This document shows positions 16,825 to 26,206 of a stretch of DNA of 64,000 bases, piece by piece. Within the stretch, counting starts at the first letter, position 1, and each line of letters begins with the position of its first letter. Under the pieces are notes generated by a model, which had not been told where the DNA came from, ran no database searches, and was given only the letters and a program-made list of their open reading frames with translations. The stretch covers positions 682,001-746,000 of the forward strand of contig CANLKV010000002.1 in assembly GCA_947491755.1 (NCBI GenBank), read 5' to 3'. A program made the translations under genes and the position numbers. Origin of the DNA: an uncultured Nonlabens sp. (lineage in GTDB: Bacteria > Bacteroidota > Bacteroidia > Flavobacteriales > Flavobacteriaceae).

Positions 16825-18666
16825 CTAGTTAAATTTTGAATTGAGATGCTCTCCCGTTATATTGATAAAAACTTTCTTGCCTTGAGCGGTAAGCTCTGGC
16901 TCCTTGCAGGCAAACAATTCATTAATGATTTGCTCCATTTGTTGCAATTGCAAAGATTCTCCTGTCTTTATTGCCATCTTTGAAGCCATGCGCATCGCAA
17001 GACGATCAACTTGAGAAAAATTATCCTCTGGCAAATCTTCTTGCTGGAACCTGATGATAGAATCCAGCAATGGCTCCACATCTACTGCTTTCAAATCTAA
17101 AGGTAATCCTTCAATCTGAATGTTGGCATTTTCCAAATTTTTAAAAAGAAAACCTACACTTTCTAGTTCTGTTTGCAGTTGTTGTAGGATCAAAACCTCT
17201 TCTGCAGGTCTTTCTAGTTCAATGGGAAATAGCAACTGCTGACTCACGGCATTTTGCACTGTTAGTTGTCGCAACAACTGCTCGTATAAAATACGCTCAT
17301 GAGCTCTATTTTGATTAATTACCAGTAATCCACTTTTTAAGGTACTGATAATAAACTTGCGTTGCAGTTGGAAAATATTAGTAGAGTTATCTGCTTCTGA
17401 CAGCGAGAATAAGGTCTCTCCATTTACGGCCCCTGTAGATGCTTGATCGATCAACACAGATTCTTCATCTAGTCCTGCATACAAAGCCTCCCATGATGAA
17501 CTAGGTGATGATTTATAACTCCTATTGCTGGTGGTGTGTTTGTGGGAAGAGGATGATTGTTCTTTGAACGGGTTAAAATCAGGATTTACCTCAATACGCG
17601 GCGCTTGTGCATTGCTGCGAGCTTTTTCATAAGGAAGATCTAATTCTGTGTCCTTTTGAAAATCAATCGCATCAATACTAAATTGTCCTAGCGCGTGCTT
17701 GACACTAGCTCTAACGATAGCATAAATACTGTGTTCATCTTCAAATTTTACCTCAGTTTTGGTTGGGTGTATATTGATGTCAATACTCTCTGGTGGTACA
17801 TCCAGATATAAAAAATAACTGGGGTTTGCTTTATCAGGCAGTAACCCGTCATAAGCAGCTACAACCGCATGGTGTAGATAAGAATGCTTTATAAATCTAT
17901 CGTTAGCAAAAAAGTATTGCAAACCTTTAGTTTTACGAGCAAACTCTGGTTTTCCTATGTAGCCATGAATACGTATTAATTCTGTCTCTTCTTTTATAGG
18001 AACCAGTTTTTCATCGACGCGGGACCCCATGATATTAACTATGCGTTGCCGGTAGGACCCAGCTGGTAAATTAAATAACTCGCTGTCGTTGTTGACAAAT
18101 TTAAAAGCAATCTGTGGGTGAGCCATAGCTACCCGGTGAAATTCATTTGTGATATTGCGCAGCTCCACGGTGTCAGATTTTAAAAACTTACGACGGGCCG
18201 GCACATTGTAAAATAGATTACGCACACTTATAATAGTGCCTTGCGGTGTAACAACCGGCTCTTGATGCACTACCTTACTTCCTTCTATTGTCAATTGCGT
18301 ACCCAGATCATCTTGTGCTCGTCTTGTCTTGACATTAACGTGCGCAATTGCTGCAACAGATGCAAGTGCCTCCCCACGGAAACCTTTTGTCGCTAGTTGA
18401 AATAAATCATCTGCCGTACTAATTTTTGAAGTAGCGTGACGTTCAAACGCCATACGAGCATCTGTAGTGCTCATGCCTTTGCCGTCATCAATAACTTGTA
18501 CCAGTGTCTTACCAGCGTCTTTAACAATAAGAATGATAGAACCTGCATTTGCATCTATGGCATTCTCTAATAATTCTTTTACCACGCTGGCGGGTCTTTG
18601 CACCACCTCTCCTGCGGCAATCTGGTTTGCCACATGATCTGGTAATAACCTAATTATATCTGACAT
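16825..18666 (-). CDS. mutL: DNA mismatch repair protein MutL
   Basis: A 613-residue MutL. The N-terminal GHKL ATPase (about residues 1-330) is complete: E-L-L-E-N-A-I-D-A-N, D-D-G-K-G-M, H-A-T-S-K-I and G-F-R-G-E-A-L-A-S. A serine-rich linker (about 370-430) leads to the C-terminal dimerisation domain. In MutLs with nicking activity this domain has D-Q-H-A-x2-E-x4-E; here the corresponding residues 451-458 read N-Q-N-R-A-H-E-R, so the metal-binding Asp and His are absent. The usual C-terminal zinc motif is replaced by F-A-C-K-E-P. It lies 8 bases after a 94-residue membrane protein gene and just before two rhomboids. Confidence 0.95.
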   Translation of the reverse strand: MSDIIRLLPDHVANQIAAGEVVQRPASVVKELLENAIDANAGSIILIVKDAGKTLVQVIDDGKGMSTTDARMAFERHATSKISTADDLFQLATKGFRGEALASVAAIAHVNVKTRRAQDDLGTQLTIEGSKVVHQEPVVTPQGTIISVRNLFYNVPARRKFLKSDTVELRNITNEFHRVAMAHPQIAFKFVNNDSELFNLPAGSYRQRIVNIMGSRVDEKLVPIKEETELIRIHGYIGKPEFARKTKGLQYFFANDRFIKHSYLHHAVVAAYDGLLPDKANPSYFLYLDVPPESIDINIHPTKTEVKFEDEHSIYAIVRASVKHALGQFSIDAIDFQKDTELDLPYEKARSNAQAPRIEVNPDFNPFKEQSSSSHKHTTSNRSYKSSPSSSWEALYAGLDEESVLIDQASTGAVNGETLFSLSEADNSTNIFQLQRKFIISTLKSGLLVINQNRAHERILYEQLLRQLTVQNAVSQQLLFPIELERPAEEVLILQQLQTELESVGFLFKNLENANIQIEGLPLDLKAVDVEPLLDSIIRFQQEDLPEDNFSQVDRLAMRMASKMAIKTGESLQLQQMEQIINELFACKEPELTAQGKKVFINITGEHLNSKFN

Positions 18667-18674
18667 AGAGTCAA

Positions 18675-18959
18675 TTAGAAGCTAAAAATGGATAAATCAA
18701 AATCTATAAACCACAAAAACAATAAGAGTAAGATGGCTGCAATAATATAAATGCGTTTACGCGCTGTACGATCCGTACCTTCCTTGTAATCACGCATCGC
18801 ATTATTGAATTTTTTCTTGAGCCCACGATTATCGATGGTTGATCGATAATCATCAAATTTATGTTTGATCTCAAAAGGATGTCCGTTCTTATCCTCGTTA
18901 TTATAATAACGCGGTTCGTAAGAATACTTCTTGTTTTTACGACGTGATAGAACTCCCAT
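18675..18959 (-). CDS. Small single-span membrane protein (94 aa)
   Basis: A 94-residue protein: a basic, tyrosine-rich cytoplasmic N-terminus (R-R-K-N-K-K-Y, R-Y-Y-N-N-E-D) and one C-terminal membrane span (about residues 70-90) ending D-F-D-L-S-I-F. From memory, close homologues in flavobacteria are labelled riboflavin synthase beta subunit, apparently by transfer from a neighbouring gene; nothing in the sequence supports that enzyme activity. It precedes mutL by 8 bases and is probably co-transcribed with it. Function unknown. Confidence 0.75.
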   Translation of the reverse strand: MGVLSRRKNKKYSYEPRYYNNEDKNGHPFEIKHKFDDYRSTIDNRGLKKKFNNAMRDYKEGTDRTARKRIYIIAAILLLLFLWFIDFDLSIFSF

Positions 18960-18974
18960 AATTTGCAGTCTTTA

Positions 18975-18982
18975 CAAAGTTA
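18975..18982 (-). promoter_or_regulatory. -7 promoter element of the small protein/mutL operon
   Basis: On the minus strand TAACTTTG (TAnnTTTG) ends 15 bases before the ATG of the 94-residue protein. Confidence 0.5.
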
Positions 18983-19040
18983 ATAACAAATTGCTAGTGT
19001 CTGTACAAAGATGGTGCCCATCTATCAACAATAGAATTTG

Positions 19041-20702
<1,662 letters not shown>

Positions 20703-20799
20703 TTAAACGATTCCCACCAGCTTCCTTTTTAACAGGCTGTTAACGAGCCTGACCAGCAAGAACGCTTTTTTTTGTAATGACTTCATTAGAGTGTTCCCT

Positions 20800-22248
20800 A
20801 TGATTAATTGTACCTCGCTTTCGCGGAAGCGAACTTTCTTTCCTCCTCTTCTTGCAGTATCGCTCCTTGCCCTACTGACACTATCAGGTTGCAAGGATCA
20901 AGAGCCTAGCGGGACTACCTACATTTATGGTAAAATCATTAATCCAAAGGCGGATTATGTGATTCTTACCGATTATGAGGAGTTAAGAGATACCGTCCAT
21001 CTGGATCGCAAGGGAAATTTTGCAAGATCCTATGAACAACTAGCCTCTGGACTTTACAGCATCTCTTATCCGGGCGAGTATCAATCTTTCTATATAGAAA
21101 CAGGTGACAGCCTGGGGATGCGAGCAAATACTAAGGCATTTGATGAGACCCTGGCATTTACAGGTTCACACAATAAAGAAAATGATTATCTCATCAAGTT
21201 ATTCGGGCAGATTGAAAAATCTAACATGCGCTTGCTCAAATATAAAAATGCTCAACCAGCTGCATTTCTGGACGCAGTGGATGAGATTAAAGAAAAGCGT
21301 CTTAAGCAGTTAAAAAAAGCGAGTGATAAATACGATTTCAGCAAGAGGTTTATTGACTACAGCAAACAAGTTATACAACTTAATAGTTATTACGAGCTAG
21401 AGCGGTACCCATTGATAAGCGATTCTAACCCATATAAAACTAAAGCAAAATTCCCTGATGGCTTTTTTAACCATCGCAAAGAAATAGATGTTAACCAGCC
21501 CAAACTACTCAACAACTATGCCTACCGTCCCTTTGTTAATGCGATGGTTTCAAACATGGCTTTAAAAAAAATGTCGGCACAAGAGGTTCGTAAAATTGAT
21601 CTGAAAAGCTATGATTACAATAAACACCGTCTACAGATCATTGACAGTATTTTTAAAAATGACCAGCTACAAAATTATTTTGCTGGCATTGAAATACGCA
21701 ATTTTATAAGAGGCCGTAAGAATGCAGAGGATATCAACAAATTAGTAACCGATTTTCTAGAAGTTTCTTCAAATGAAGGGCTCAATGAAAATATTGCACA
21801 ACTGGCTGCAACTTATGCAAACTTAGACCCAGGTAATACCATCCCCAACTTTTTCTTGCGCAATATCGATAATGAAACCGTGGCCTTGCGCAAACAGATA
21901 AGCAAACTTTCAGTACTATTTTTCTGGTCTATAGATGATAAGAATTATGCCTACGGCATCCATGATCAAGTGGCAGATTTACAGCGGAAGTATCCAGATA
22001 TTGAATTTATCGGTATTAATATAGACAATCTAGACTATGACCAGTGGCAGGATGCGATTGCAATGAACGACTTAAAAAATACACGTGAGTTTCAAATTGT
22101 TTCAAAATCCTTGTTGGACAGACAACTAGCCTTGCGCAACAGTAACCGTAGTCTGGTAGTAGATAGTGATCTTACCATTATTGATCCTAACATCAACCTA
22201 TTTCATTACAAGATAGAAACAACTTTGTTAGGCTATATCAATAGATAA
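20800..22248 (+). CDS. Lipoprotein with C-terminal thioredoxin-like domain
   Basis: A 482-residue lipoprotein (ATG at 20800; a GTG three codons earlier is possible). The signal is unusual: its positive N-region S-L-S-R-K-R is encoded by palindrome copy 6, followed by a hydrophobic stretch and the lipobox T-L-S-G-C. After it comes a beta-rich DUF4369-like domain (Y-G-K-I-I-N-P-K-A), a long helical middle, and from about residue 350 a thioredoxin/TlpA-like fold (F-F-W-S-I-D-D, then F-I-G-I-N-I-D). The CxxC active site is missing (S-I-D-D at the expected place), so it cannot be a classical disulfide reductase. Its role at the membrane is unknown. Confidence 0.75.
   Translation: MINCTSLSRKRTFFPPLLAVSLLALLTLSGCKDQEPSGTTYIYGKIINPKADYVILTDYEELRDTVHLDRKGNFARSYEQLASGLYSISYPGEYQSFYIETGDSLGMRANTKAFDETLAFTGSHNKENDYLIKLFGQIEKSNMRLLKYKNAQPAAFLDAVDEIKEKRLKQLKKASDKYDFSKRFIDYSKQVIQLNSYYELERYPLISDSNPYKTKAKFPDGFFNHRKEIDVNQPKLLNNYAYRPFVNAMVSNMALKKMSAQEVRKIDLKSYDYNKHRLQIIDSIFKNDQLQNYFAGIEIRNFIRGRKNAEDINKLVTDFLEVSSNEGLNENIAQLAATYANLDPGNTIPNFFLRNIDNETVALRKQISKLSVLFFWSIDDKNYAYGIHDQVADLQRKYPDIEFIGINIDNLDYDQWQDAIAMNDLKNTREFQIVSKSLLDRQLALRNSNRSLVVDSDLTIIDPNINLFHYKIETTLLGYINR
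20816..20831. repeat. Palindrome copy 6 (GGAA variant)
   Basis: 15 of 16; CGCTTTCGCGGAAGCG, followed by GAAC. It encodes part of the lipoprotein signal peptide. Confidence 0.9.
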
Positions 22249-22311
22249 TCTTCTAGGAAGTCTTGATCGTTAAAACATAACCGCTATAGCCATTATGCGG
22301 TGACCGTAAAC

Positions 22312-22341
22312 AAAAAACGCAGCCTAACGGCTGCGTTTTTT
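22312..22341. terminator. Bidirectional rho-independent terminator
   Basis: AAAAAACGCAGCC / GGCTGCGTTTTTT with loop TAAC. A-run and T-run flank the stem, so it can stop both the lipoprotein gene and the convergent aldolase gene. Confidence 0.92.
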
Positions 22342-22360
22342 GTAAGAAAGTTTTCTATAC

Positions 22361-23017
22361 TTATGAATTTCCCTTTTTATAATCGGCTAGGAACTTTGCC
22401 AGACCTATATCTGTCAATGGGTGTTTAAGCAAGCCCTCGATAGAAGATAATGGACCAGTCATAACATCTGCACCTAGTTTTGCGCATTCTAATATGTGCA
22501 TGGTATGTCTAACAGATGCCGCTAGAATTTCTGTTTCAAAACCATAGTTGTCATAGATCAAACGTATCTCTGCAATTAAATTAAGACCATCTGTACTAAT
22601 ATCATCCAGACGTCCTATAAAAGGAGATACATAAGTAGCACCAGCTTTTGCAGCGAGCAGCGCCTGCCCAGCACTAAATACTAGAGTACAATTGGTTTTA
22701 ATGCCTTGATCTGAAAAGTATTTGATAGCTTTTACTCCCTCTTTAATCATAGGCACTTTAACCACTATCTGGTCATTGAGAGCTGCAAGTTTTTCACCTT
22801 CTTTTACCATACCATCAAAGTCGGTCGAGATAACCTCTGCACTGACATCGCCGTCGACAATCTCACATATCTTTTTATAATGATTGATAATGTTTTCTGC
22901 ACCTGTGATCCCTTCTTTGGCCATCAGGCTAGGGTTTGTGGTCACTCCATCCAGAACACCTAGGTCTTGTGCTTCTGCTATTTGTTCAAGGTTTGCGGTA
23001 TCGATAAAAAATTTCAT
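22361..23017 (-). CDS. Fructose-6-phosphate aldolase / small transaldolase (TalC-FSA family)
   Basis: A 218-residue TIM-barrel enzyme starting [10 protein letters not shown] and containing G-V-T-T-N-P-S, with the Schiff-base lysine in V-V-K-V-P-M (Lys87) and A-A-S-V-R-H at the end of the barrel. This length and motif set define the short transaldolase subfamily, whose members either transfer dihydroxyacetone in the pentose phosphate pathway or cleave fructose 6-phosphate; sequence alone does not separate the two. The start at 23017 is chosen over an upstream frame to 23050, because the latter begins before a TATTTTTG promoter element. Confidence 0.88.
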   Translation of the reverse strand: MKFFIDTANLEQIAEAQDLGVLDGVTTNPSLMAKEGITGAENIINHYKKICEIVDGDVSAEVISTDFDGMVKEGEKLAALNDQIVVKVPMIKEGVKAIKYFSDQGIKTNCTLVFSAGQALLAAKAGATYVSPFIGRLDDISTDGLNLIAEIRLIYDNYGFETEILAASVRHTMHILECAKLGADVMTGPLSSIEGLLKHPLTDIGLAKFLADYKKGNS

Positions 23018-23039
23018 AAAGAAGAGCTTATATTTTGCA

Positions 23040-23047
23040 CAAAAATA
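23040..23047 (-). promoter_or_regulatory. -7 promoter element of the aldolase gene
   Basis: TATTTTTG on the minus strand, 22 bases before the ATG; supports the shorter start. Confidence 0.6.
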
Positions 23048-23214
23048 CAAGTCTCTACGAGTATGTAGAACATAGTTTAGCCTATTTTTGAGAGGAACTT
23101 ATCAACCTCCTATTACCAACAAGTACAGCTATAGTCTCTTAAATCATTGAGCTATACCTTTAAATTGTGAATAAGTGCAAACTCAATAGTTGTGATATAT
23201 AGGTGTATTAATTA

Positions 23215-23230
23215 CGCTTTCGCGAAAGCG
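23215..23230. repeat. Palindrome copy 7 (perfect)
   Basis: All 16 core bases, between the divergent aldolase and DUF421 genes, 36 bases before the DUF421 start. Confidence 0.95.
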
Positions 23231-23266
23231 ATTACACATTTATCACATTAACTTAAAAATTTTCTT

Positions 23267-23797
23267 ATGGAATTTCAATGGAAACACTTTACTGAAAAGA
23301 TTGAAATAATGCCAGAAGTGGTAGTAGGCACTATCGTGATTTACCTGATGCTCATTGCATACACCCGAATATTTGGGCTCAAAAGCTTCAGCAAGATGAC
23401 TGGTTTTGATTTTCTAAATACTGTAGCGATAGGAAATTTATTAGCCATGAGTGCTGCAACGAGTTCTCCCTCATTGTTTGTAGGCGCATTGCTCATAGGA
23501 CTTTTATACCTACTTAACTATCTAGTCACTCTAGCCACATTTAAGAGTGATAAGGCCCAGCAAATAATAGACAATTCTCCTATGTTGTTGATGAAAGATG
23601 GCACTATTATCCAGGAAAATTTAAAGAAAACTAAAGTTACCCATGACGAGTTGCGCGGTAAGCTGCGAGAAGCAAATGTTATCAAGTTAAGTGAGGTAAA
23701 AGCAGTTGTCCTAGAAACTACAGGAGATGTGAGTGTATTACACTCTACAGATGACCACGCCATTGATGATTTTATCATGAAAGATGTGCAGTCGTAG
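23267..23797 (+). CDS. DUF421 domain-containing membrane protein
   Basis: A 176-residue protein with three N-terminal membrane spans (about residues 17-95) and a small soluble C-terminal domain, the layout of the YetF/DUF421 family. Family features include R-I-F-G-L-K-S-F-S-K-M-T, F-D-F-L-N-T-V-A-I-G-N and, in the soluble part, L-R-G-K-L-R-E-A-N-V. Function is unknown in the family; some members are linked to envelope stress. It stands alone between the aldolase and the convergent TetR gene. Confidence 0.87.
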   Translation: MEFQWKHFTEKIEIMPEVVVGTIVIYLMLIAYTRIFGLKSFSKMTGFDFLNTVAIGNLLAMSAATSSPSLFVGALLIGLLYLLNYLVTLATFKSDKAQQIIDNSPMLLMKDGTIIQENLKKTKVTHDELRGKLREANVIKLSEVKAVVLETTGDVSVLHSTDDHAIDDFIMKDVQS

Positions 23798-23812
23798 GTA
23801 AATTACGATAAG

Positions 23813-24505
23813 CTACATGGCAGTTTTTGAAGATGCTAGCGTGGAAAAGGTCAAGTCATTTACAATCTGTTCTAGGTGTTCTAAGGTATTTTCACTAGAA
23901 GATAAGCTGGACAATTGCGGTAAATGATGTGCATAATAAATCTGGTTGTCTACCATATCTATGATGGTACTAGCTAATGTTCTATGGTATGCAAAATCGG
24001 GATTGAGCTGCAATAGAGTGTCGCTTACTTTTTCTATCAAATTGATTTTACTCTTAAAAAGTCCTTGTTCTTTAGCCTGATCAACGTCTTGAAAGTGAAT
24101 GACCTTTACCCCTTCTCTAATCAGCAATCTGTGTAAGGCATTTTCATTAATGTATTCTGTCATGACTGACTCATTAGAAGCATGTATTAATTGATGAATC
24201 GTCAACTGCAAACGATGTTTAGGGTCTTTTATATTTAATGTGTGGATATCGATTAAGTAGTGTACCCATTCCCAATACCAACAACCCAGGTAGCTCAGCA
24301 TCTTGTATTTATTCTCAAAGTATCGATATATAGACGCCTCAGTAGACTTCATTTCACTAGCTAGTTTTTTGAAAGTGAACTGCTCCAACCCTAACTGATC
24401 CATTAGGATGATGCTGTGGCGCAGCAATCTCTTGCCGTACTTAGTTTCTTGTGGATCCCGGACGTAAAGTTTTTTTGATAATGAAAATTTTATTCCCCTA
24501 CTCAT
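23813..24505 (-). CDS. TetR/AcrR-family transcriptional regulator
   Basis: A 230-residue protein with an N-terminal helix-turn-helix (about residues 27-72) including the recognition-helix pattern S-T-E-A-S-I-Y-R-Y-F-E-N-K, typical of TetR repressors. The C-terminal ligand domain is unlike any I can name and contains several Trp, Tyr and His residues. It is divergent from the DUF2490/carbonic anhydrase operon, and the intergenic region holds two related inverted repeats placed on the two promoters, so it probably represses both that operon and itself. The inducer is unknown. Confidence 0.88.
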   Translation of the reverse strand: MSRGIKFSLSKKLYVRDPQETKYGKRLLRHSIILMDQLGLEQFTFKKLASEMKSTEASIYRYFENKYKMLSYLGCWYWEWVHYLIDIHTLNIKDPKHRLQLTIHQLIHASNESVMTEYINENALHRLLIREGVKVIHFQDVDQAKEQGLFKSKINLIEKVSDTLLQLNPDFAYHRTLASTIIDMVDNQIYYAHHLPQLSSLSSSENTLEHLEQIVNDLTFSTLASSKTAM

Positions 24506-24526
24506 GACTGCTAATTCAAATCACGT

Positions 24527-24534
24527 CAAATATA
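24527..24534 (-). promoter_or_regulatory. -7 promoter element of the TetR gene
   Basis: TATATTTG on the minus strand, 21 bases before the ATG. Confidence 0.6.
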
Positions 24535-24540
24535 AAGAAT

Positions 24541-24555
24541 GATAGCTTTATTATC
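24541..24555. promoter_or_regulatory. Candidate TetR operator, copy 2 (imperfect)
   Basis: GATAGCTTTATTATC agrees with operator copy 1 at 11 of 15 positions and keeps both GATA and TATC ends. It lies between the -7 box and the expected -33 position of the TetR gene's own promoter, 42 bases (about four helical turns) from copy 1. Confidence 0.5.
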
Positions 24556-24582
24556 TTACAAATAACTATAACAATACTTTGT

Positions 24583-24597
24583 GATAGTAATACTATC
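24583..24597. promoter_or_regulatory. Candidate TetR operator, copy 1 (perfect inverted repeat)
   Basis: GATAGTA-A-TACTATC is a perfect 7-bp inverted repeat with a one-base centre. It overlaps the expected -33 region of the DUF2490 promoter, where a bound repressor would block RNA polymerase. Confidence 0.65.
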
Positions 24598-24616
24598 CTA
24601 ACAGAACATCAGGATG

Positions 24617-24624
24617 TAAATTTG
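24617..24624 (+). promoter_or_regulatory. -7 promoter element of the DUF2490 operon
   Basis: TAAATTTG (TAnnTTTG) ends 17 bases before the ATG. Confidence 0.6.
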
Positions 24625-24641
24625 TCATCGCAAAATCTGCC

Positions 24642-25334
24642 ATGAAAAAAATTGTTATATCTCTAGTGCTCTGCCTAGTCTTTGCTACAAACAGCGTGGC
24701 ACAGATAGAATCCTCACAAACAGGTGCCTGGTATATGTATTTTTACTATGCTCAATTGGGAGATTCAAACTGGGGCATACAAGGTGACTTTCAGTATCGG
24801 GATTGGCAAGGACTAGGCGATCTAGAGCAGCTACTTTTGCGATCTGGGGTAACCTACAAGCCAGACAATACAAGCTTATTGTTGACGCTAGGATATGCTA
24901 ACATCACAACGGGCACCTTTGGCGATTCAGATGCAACTAGCAACGAGAGTCGCATCTATCAGGAAGCTTTATTTCCGTCAAAAATAGGTAGCAGGATCTA
25001 TCTCACTCATAGATTTAGGTATGAACAACGATTTGTGGAAGATCAAGATTTTAGAACGCGCTACCGGTACAACCTATTCTTCAATGTACCTTTCAATAGT
25101 AAGGAAATGAAAGCCAAAACCTTTTATGCAGCGCTTTATAATGAGCTTTTTATTAATGGCCAGACTGATATAGGTAATGGTCGTCAGGTAGAACTTTTTG
25201 ACCGCAACCGTACCTATCTAGGTGCAGGGTATCATATTACTGATAAAATAAGAGTCCAATTAGGCTGGATGAATCAGAAATCTGTCTCCGTTGGGAAGGG
25301 ACAATATCAAATCAGTTTACACCACAATTTTTAA
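24642..25334 (+). CDS. DUF2490 domain-containing outer-membrane-type protein
   Basis: A 230-residue protein with a signal peptide (cleavage after V-A-Q near residue 21). The mature part is rich in alternating hydrophobic/polar strands (for example L-L-L-R-S-G-V-T-Y, R-I-Y-L-T-H-R-F-R-Y) and ends with Phe (S-L-H-H-N-F), as expected for an outer-membrane beta-barrel. DUF2490 proteins are predicted barrels of unknown transport role. It is the first gene after the TetR operators, and the carbonic anhydrase gene follows after 11 bases. Confidence 0.85.
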   Translation: MKKIVISLVLCLVFATNSVAQIESSQTGAWYMYFYYAQLGDSNWGIQGDFQYRDWQGLGDLEQLLLRSGVTYKPDNTSLLLTLGYANITTGTFGDSDATSNESRIYQEALFPSKIGSRIYLTHRFRYEQRFVEDQDFRTRYRYNLFFNVPFNSKEMKAKTFYAALYNELFINGQTDIGNGRQVELFDRNRTYLGAGYHITDKIRVQLGWMNQKSVSVGKGQYQISLHHNF

Positions 25335-25345
25335 AACAACTATCT

Positions 25346-26116
25346 ATGAAAAATTCAATCAAAATGATGGCAAGCGTGGCATTACTCGCTGGCTTAACCA
25401 GCTGTAACAATCCAGCTACGGAAAATTCGACAACCGAAAATACTGCCAATAATGGTAATGATCTCATTCTTGAGAAGCCAGTGCGCAGCGTATTAACGGC
25501 AGAAGAGCAAAAAAACATGACCGCAGACGAGATCATCGGTCGTCTTAAAAAGGGGAATGAAAACTTTGTGAACAACAATCTTACACAGCGCGATCATTCT
25601 GAACAACGTCGATTGAGTGCCATAGGACAATACCCTAAAGCAATTGTTCTTTCTTGTGTTGACAGCAGAGTGCCTGTGGAAGATGTATTTGATTTAGGTA
25701 TAGGTGACATTTTTGTGGCGAGAGTGGCAGGTAATATTGAGAATGCTGACATTGTAGGTTCCATGGAATTTGCTACAGCGGTTGCTGGCTCAAAAGTGAT
25801 TGTAGTCTTAGGACATACCGCTTGTGGTGCTGTAAAGCACGCTATTGATCAGACTGATGCAGCAGGATTAGGCATGAACAACTTGCAGAACCTATTAGAC
25901 GAGATACAACCAGTGATTACGGCTACTGAAACAGACCTGACCAAATCATCAGAAAACACGGAATTTCTGAATCTTGTCATCAATAAGAACGTTTCCAAAA
26001 CTGTTGAAGATATTAAAATAAGCAGTCCTACACTAAATGATATGGCACAAAAAGGAACCATCAAGATTGTGGGAGCTACGTATAACATGGAGACTGGAAA
26101 AGTAACATTTGAATAA
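25346..26116 (+). CDS. Periplasmic beta-class carbonic anhydrase (lipoprotein)
   Basis: A 256-residue protein with a lipoprotein signal ending L-T-S-C (Cys20), a flexible Asn/Thr-rich linker, then a beta-carbonic anhydrase domain. The zinc ligands and catalytic dyad are visible: C-V-D-S-R (Cys104, Asp106, Arg108) and G-H-T-A-C-G (His157, Cys160). It interconverts CO2 and bicarbonate, here on the periplasmic side of a membrane; most bacterial beta enzymes are cytoplasmic. It is co-transcribed with the barrel protein DUF2490 and ends at a strong terminator. The pairing suggests uptake or buffering of inorganic carbon. Confidence 0.92.
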   Translation: MKNSIKMMASVALLAGLTSCNNPATENSTTENTANNGNDLILEKPVRSVLTAEEQKNMTADEIIGRLKKGNENFVNNNLTQRDHSEQRRLSAIGQYPKAIVLSCVDSRVPVEDVFDLGIGDIFVARVAGNIENADIVGSMEFATAVAGSKVIVVLGHTACGAVKHAIDQTDAAGLGMNNLQNLLDEIQPVITATETDLTKSSENTEFLNLVINKNVSKTVEDIKISSPTLNDMAQKGTIKIVGATYNMETGKVTFE

Positions 26117-26139
26117 GGCCACAGTTAATTTTCTATTAC

Positions 26140-26174
26140 AAAGGAGTAACAATCAATCGTTGCTCCTTTTTTTT
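26140..26174 (+). terminator. Rho-independent terminator of the carbonic anhydrase operon
   Basis: 11-bp stem AAAGGAGTAAC / GTTGCTCCTTT (one T-G pair), loop AATCAATC, then a run of T. Confidence 0.92.
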
Positions 26175-26194
26175 ATGATTTTCAAGCAATCCAT

Positions 26195-26202
26195 TACCTT
26201 TG
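26195..26202 (+). promoter_or_regulatory. -7 promoter element directly before the antiporter ATG
   Basis: TACCTTTG (TAnnTTTG) ends only 4 bases before the ATG, so transcription should begin at or next to the start codon (leaderless mRNA). Confidence 0.55.
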
Positions 26203-26206
26203 AAAT

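Noticed and set aside
18675..18959. Riboflavin synthase beta subunit (label recalled for homologues)
   Set aside because: The protein is 94 residues with one membrane span and no lumazine/riboflavin synthase motif.
22984..23050. N-terminal extension of the aldolase
   Set aside because: It would begin upstream of its own promoter box; the family starts at [10 protein letters not shown].
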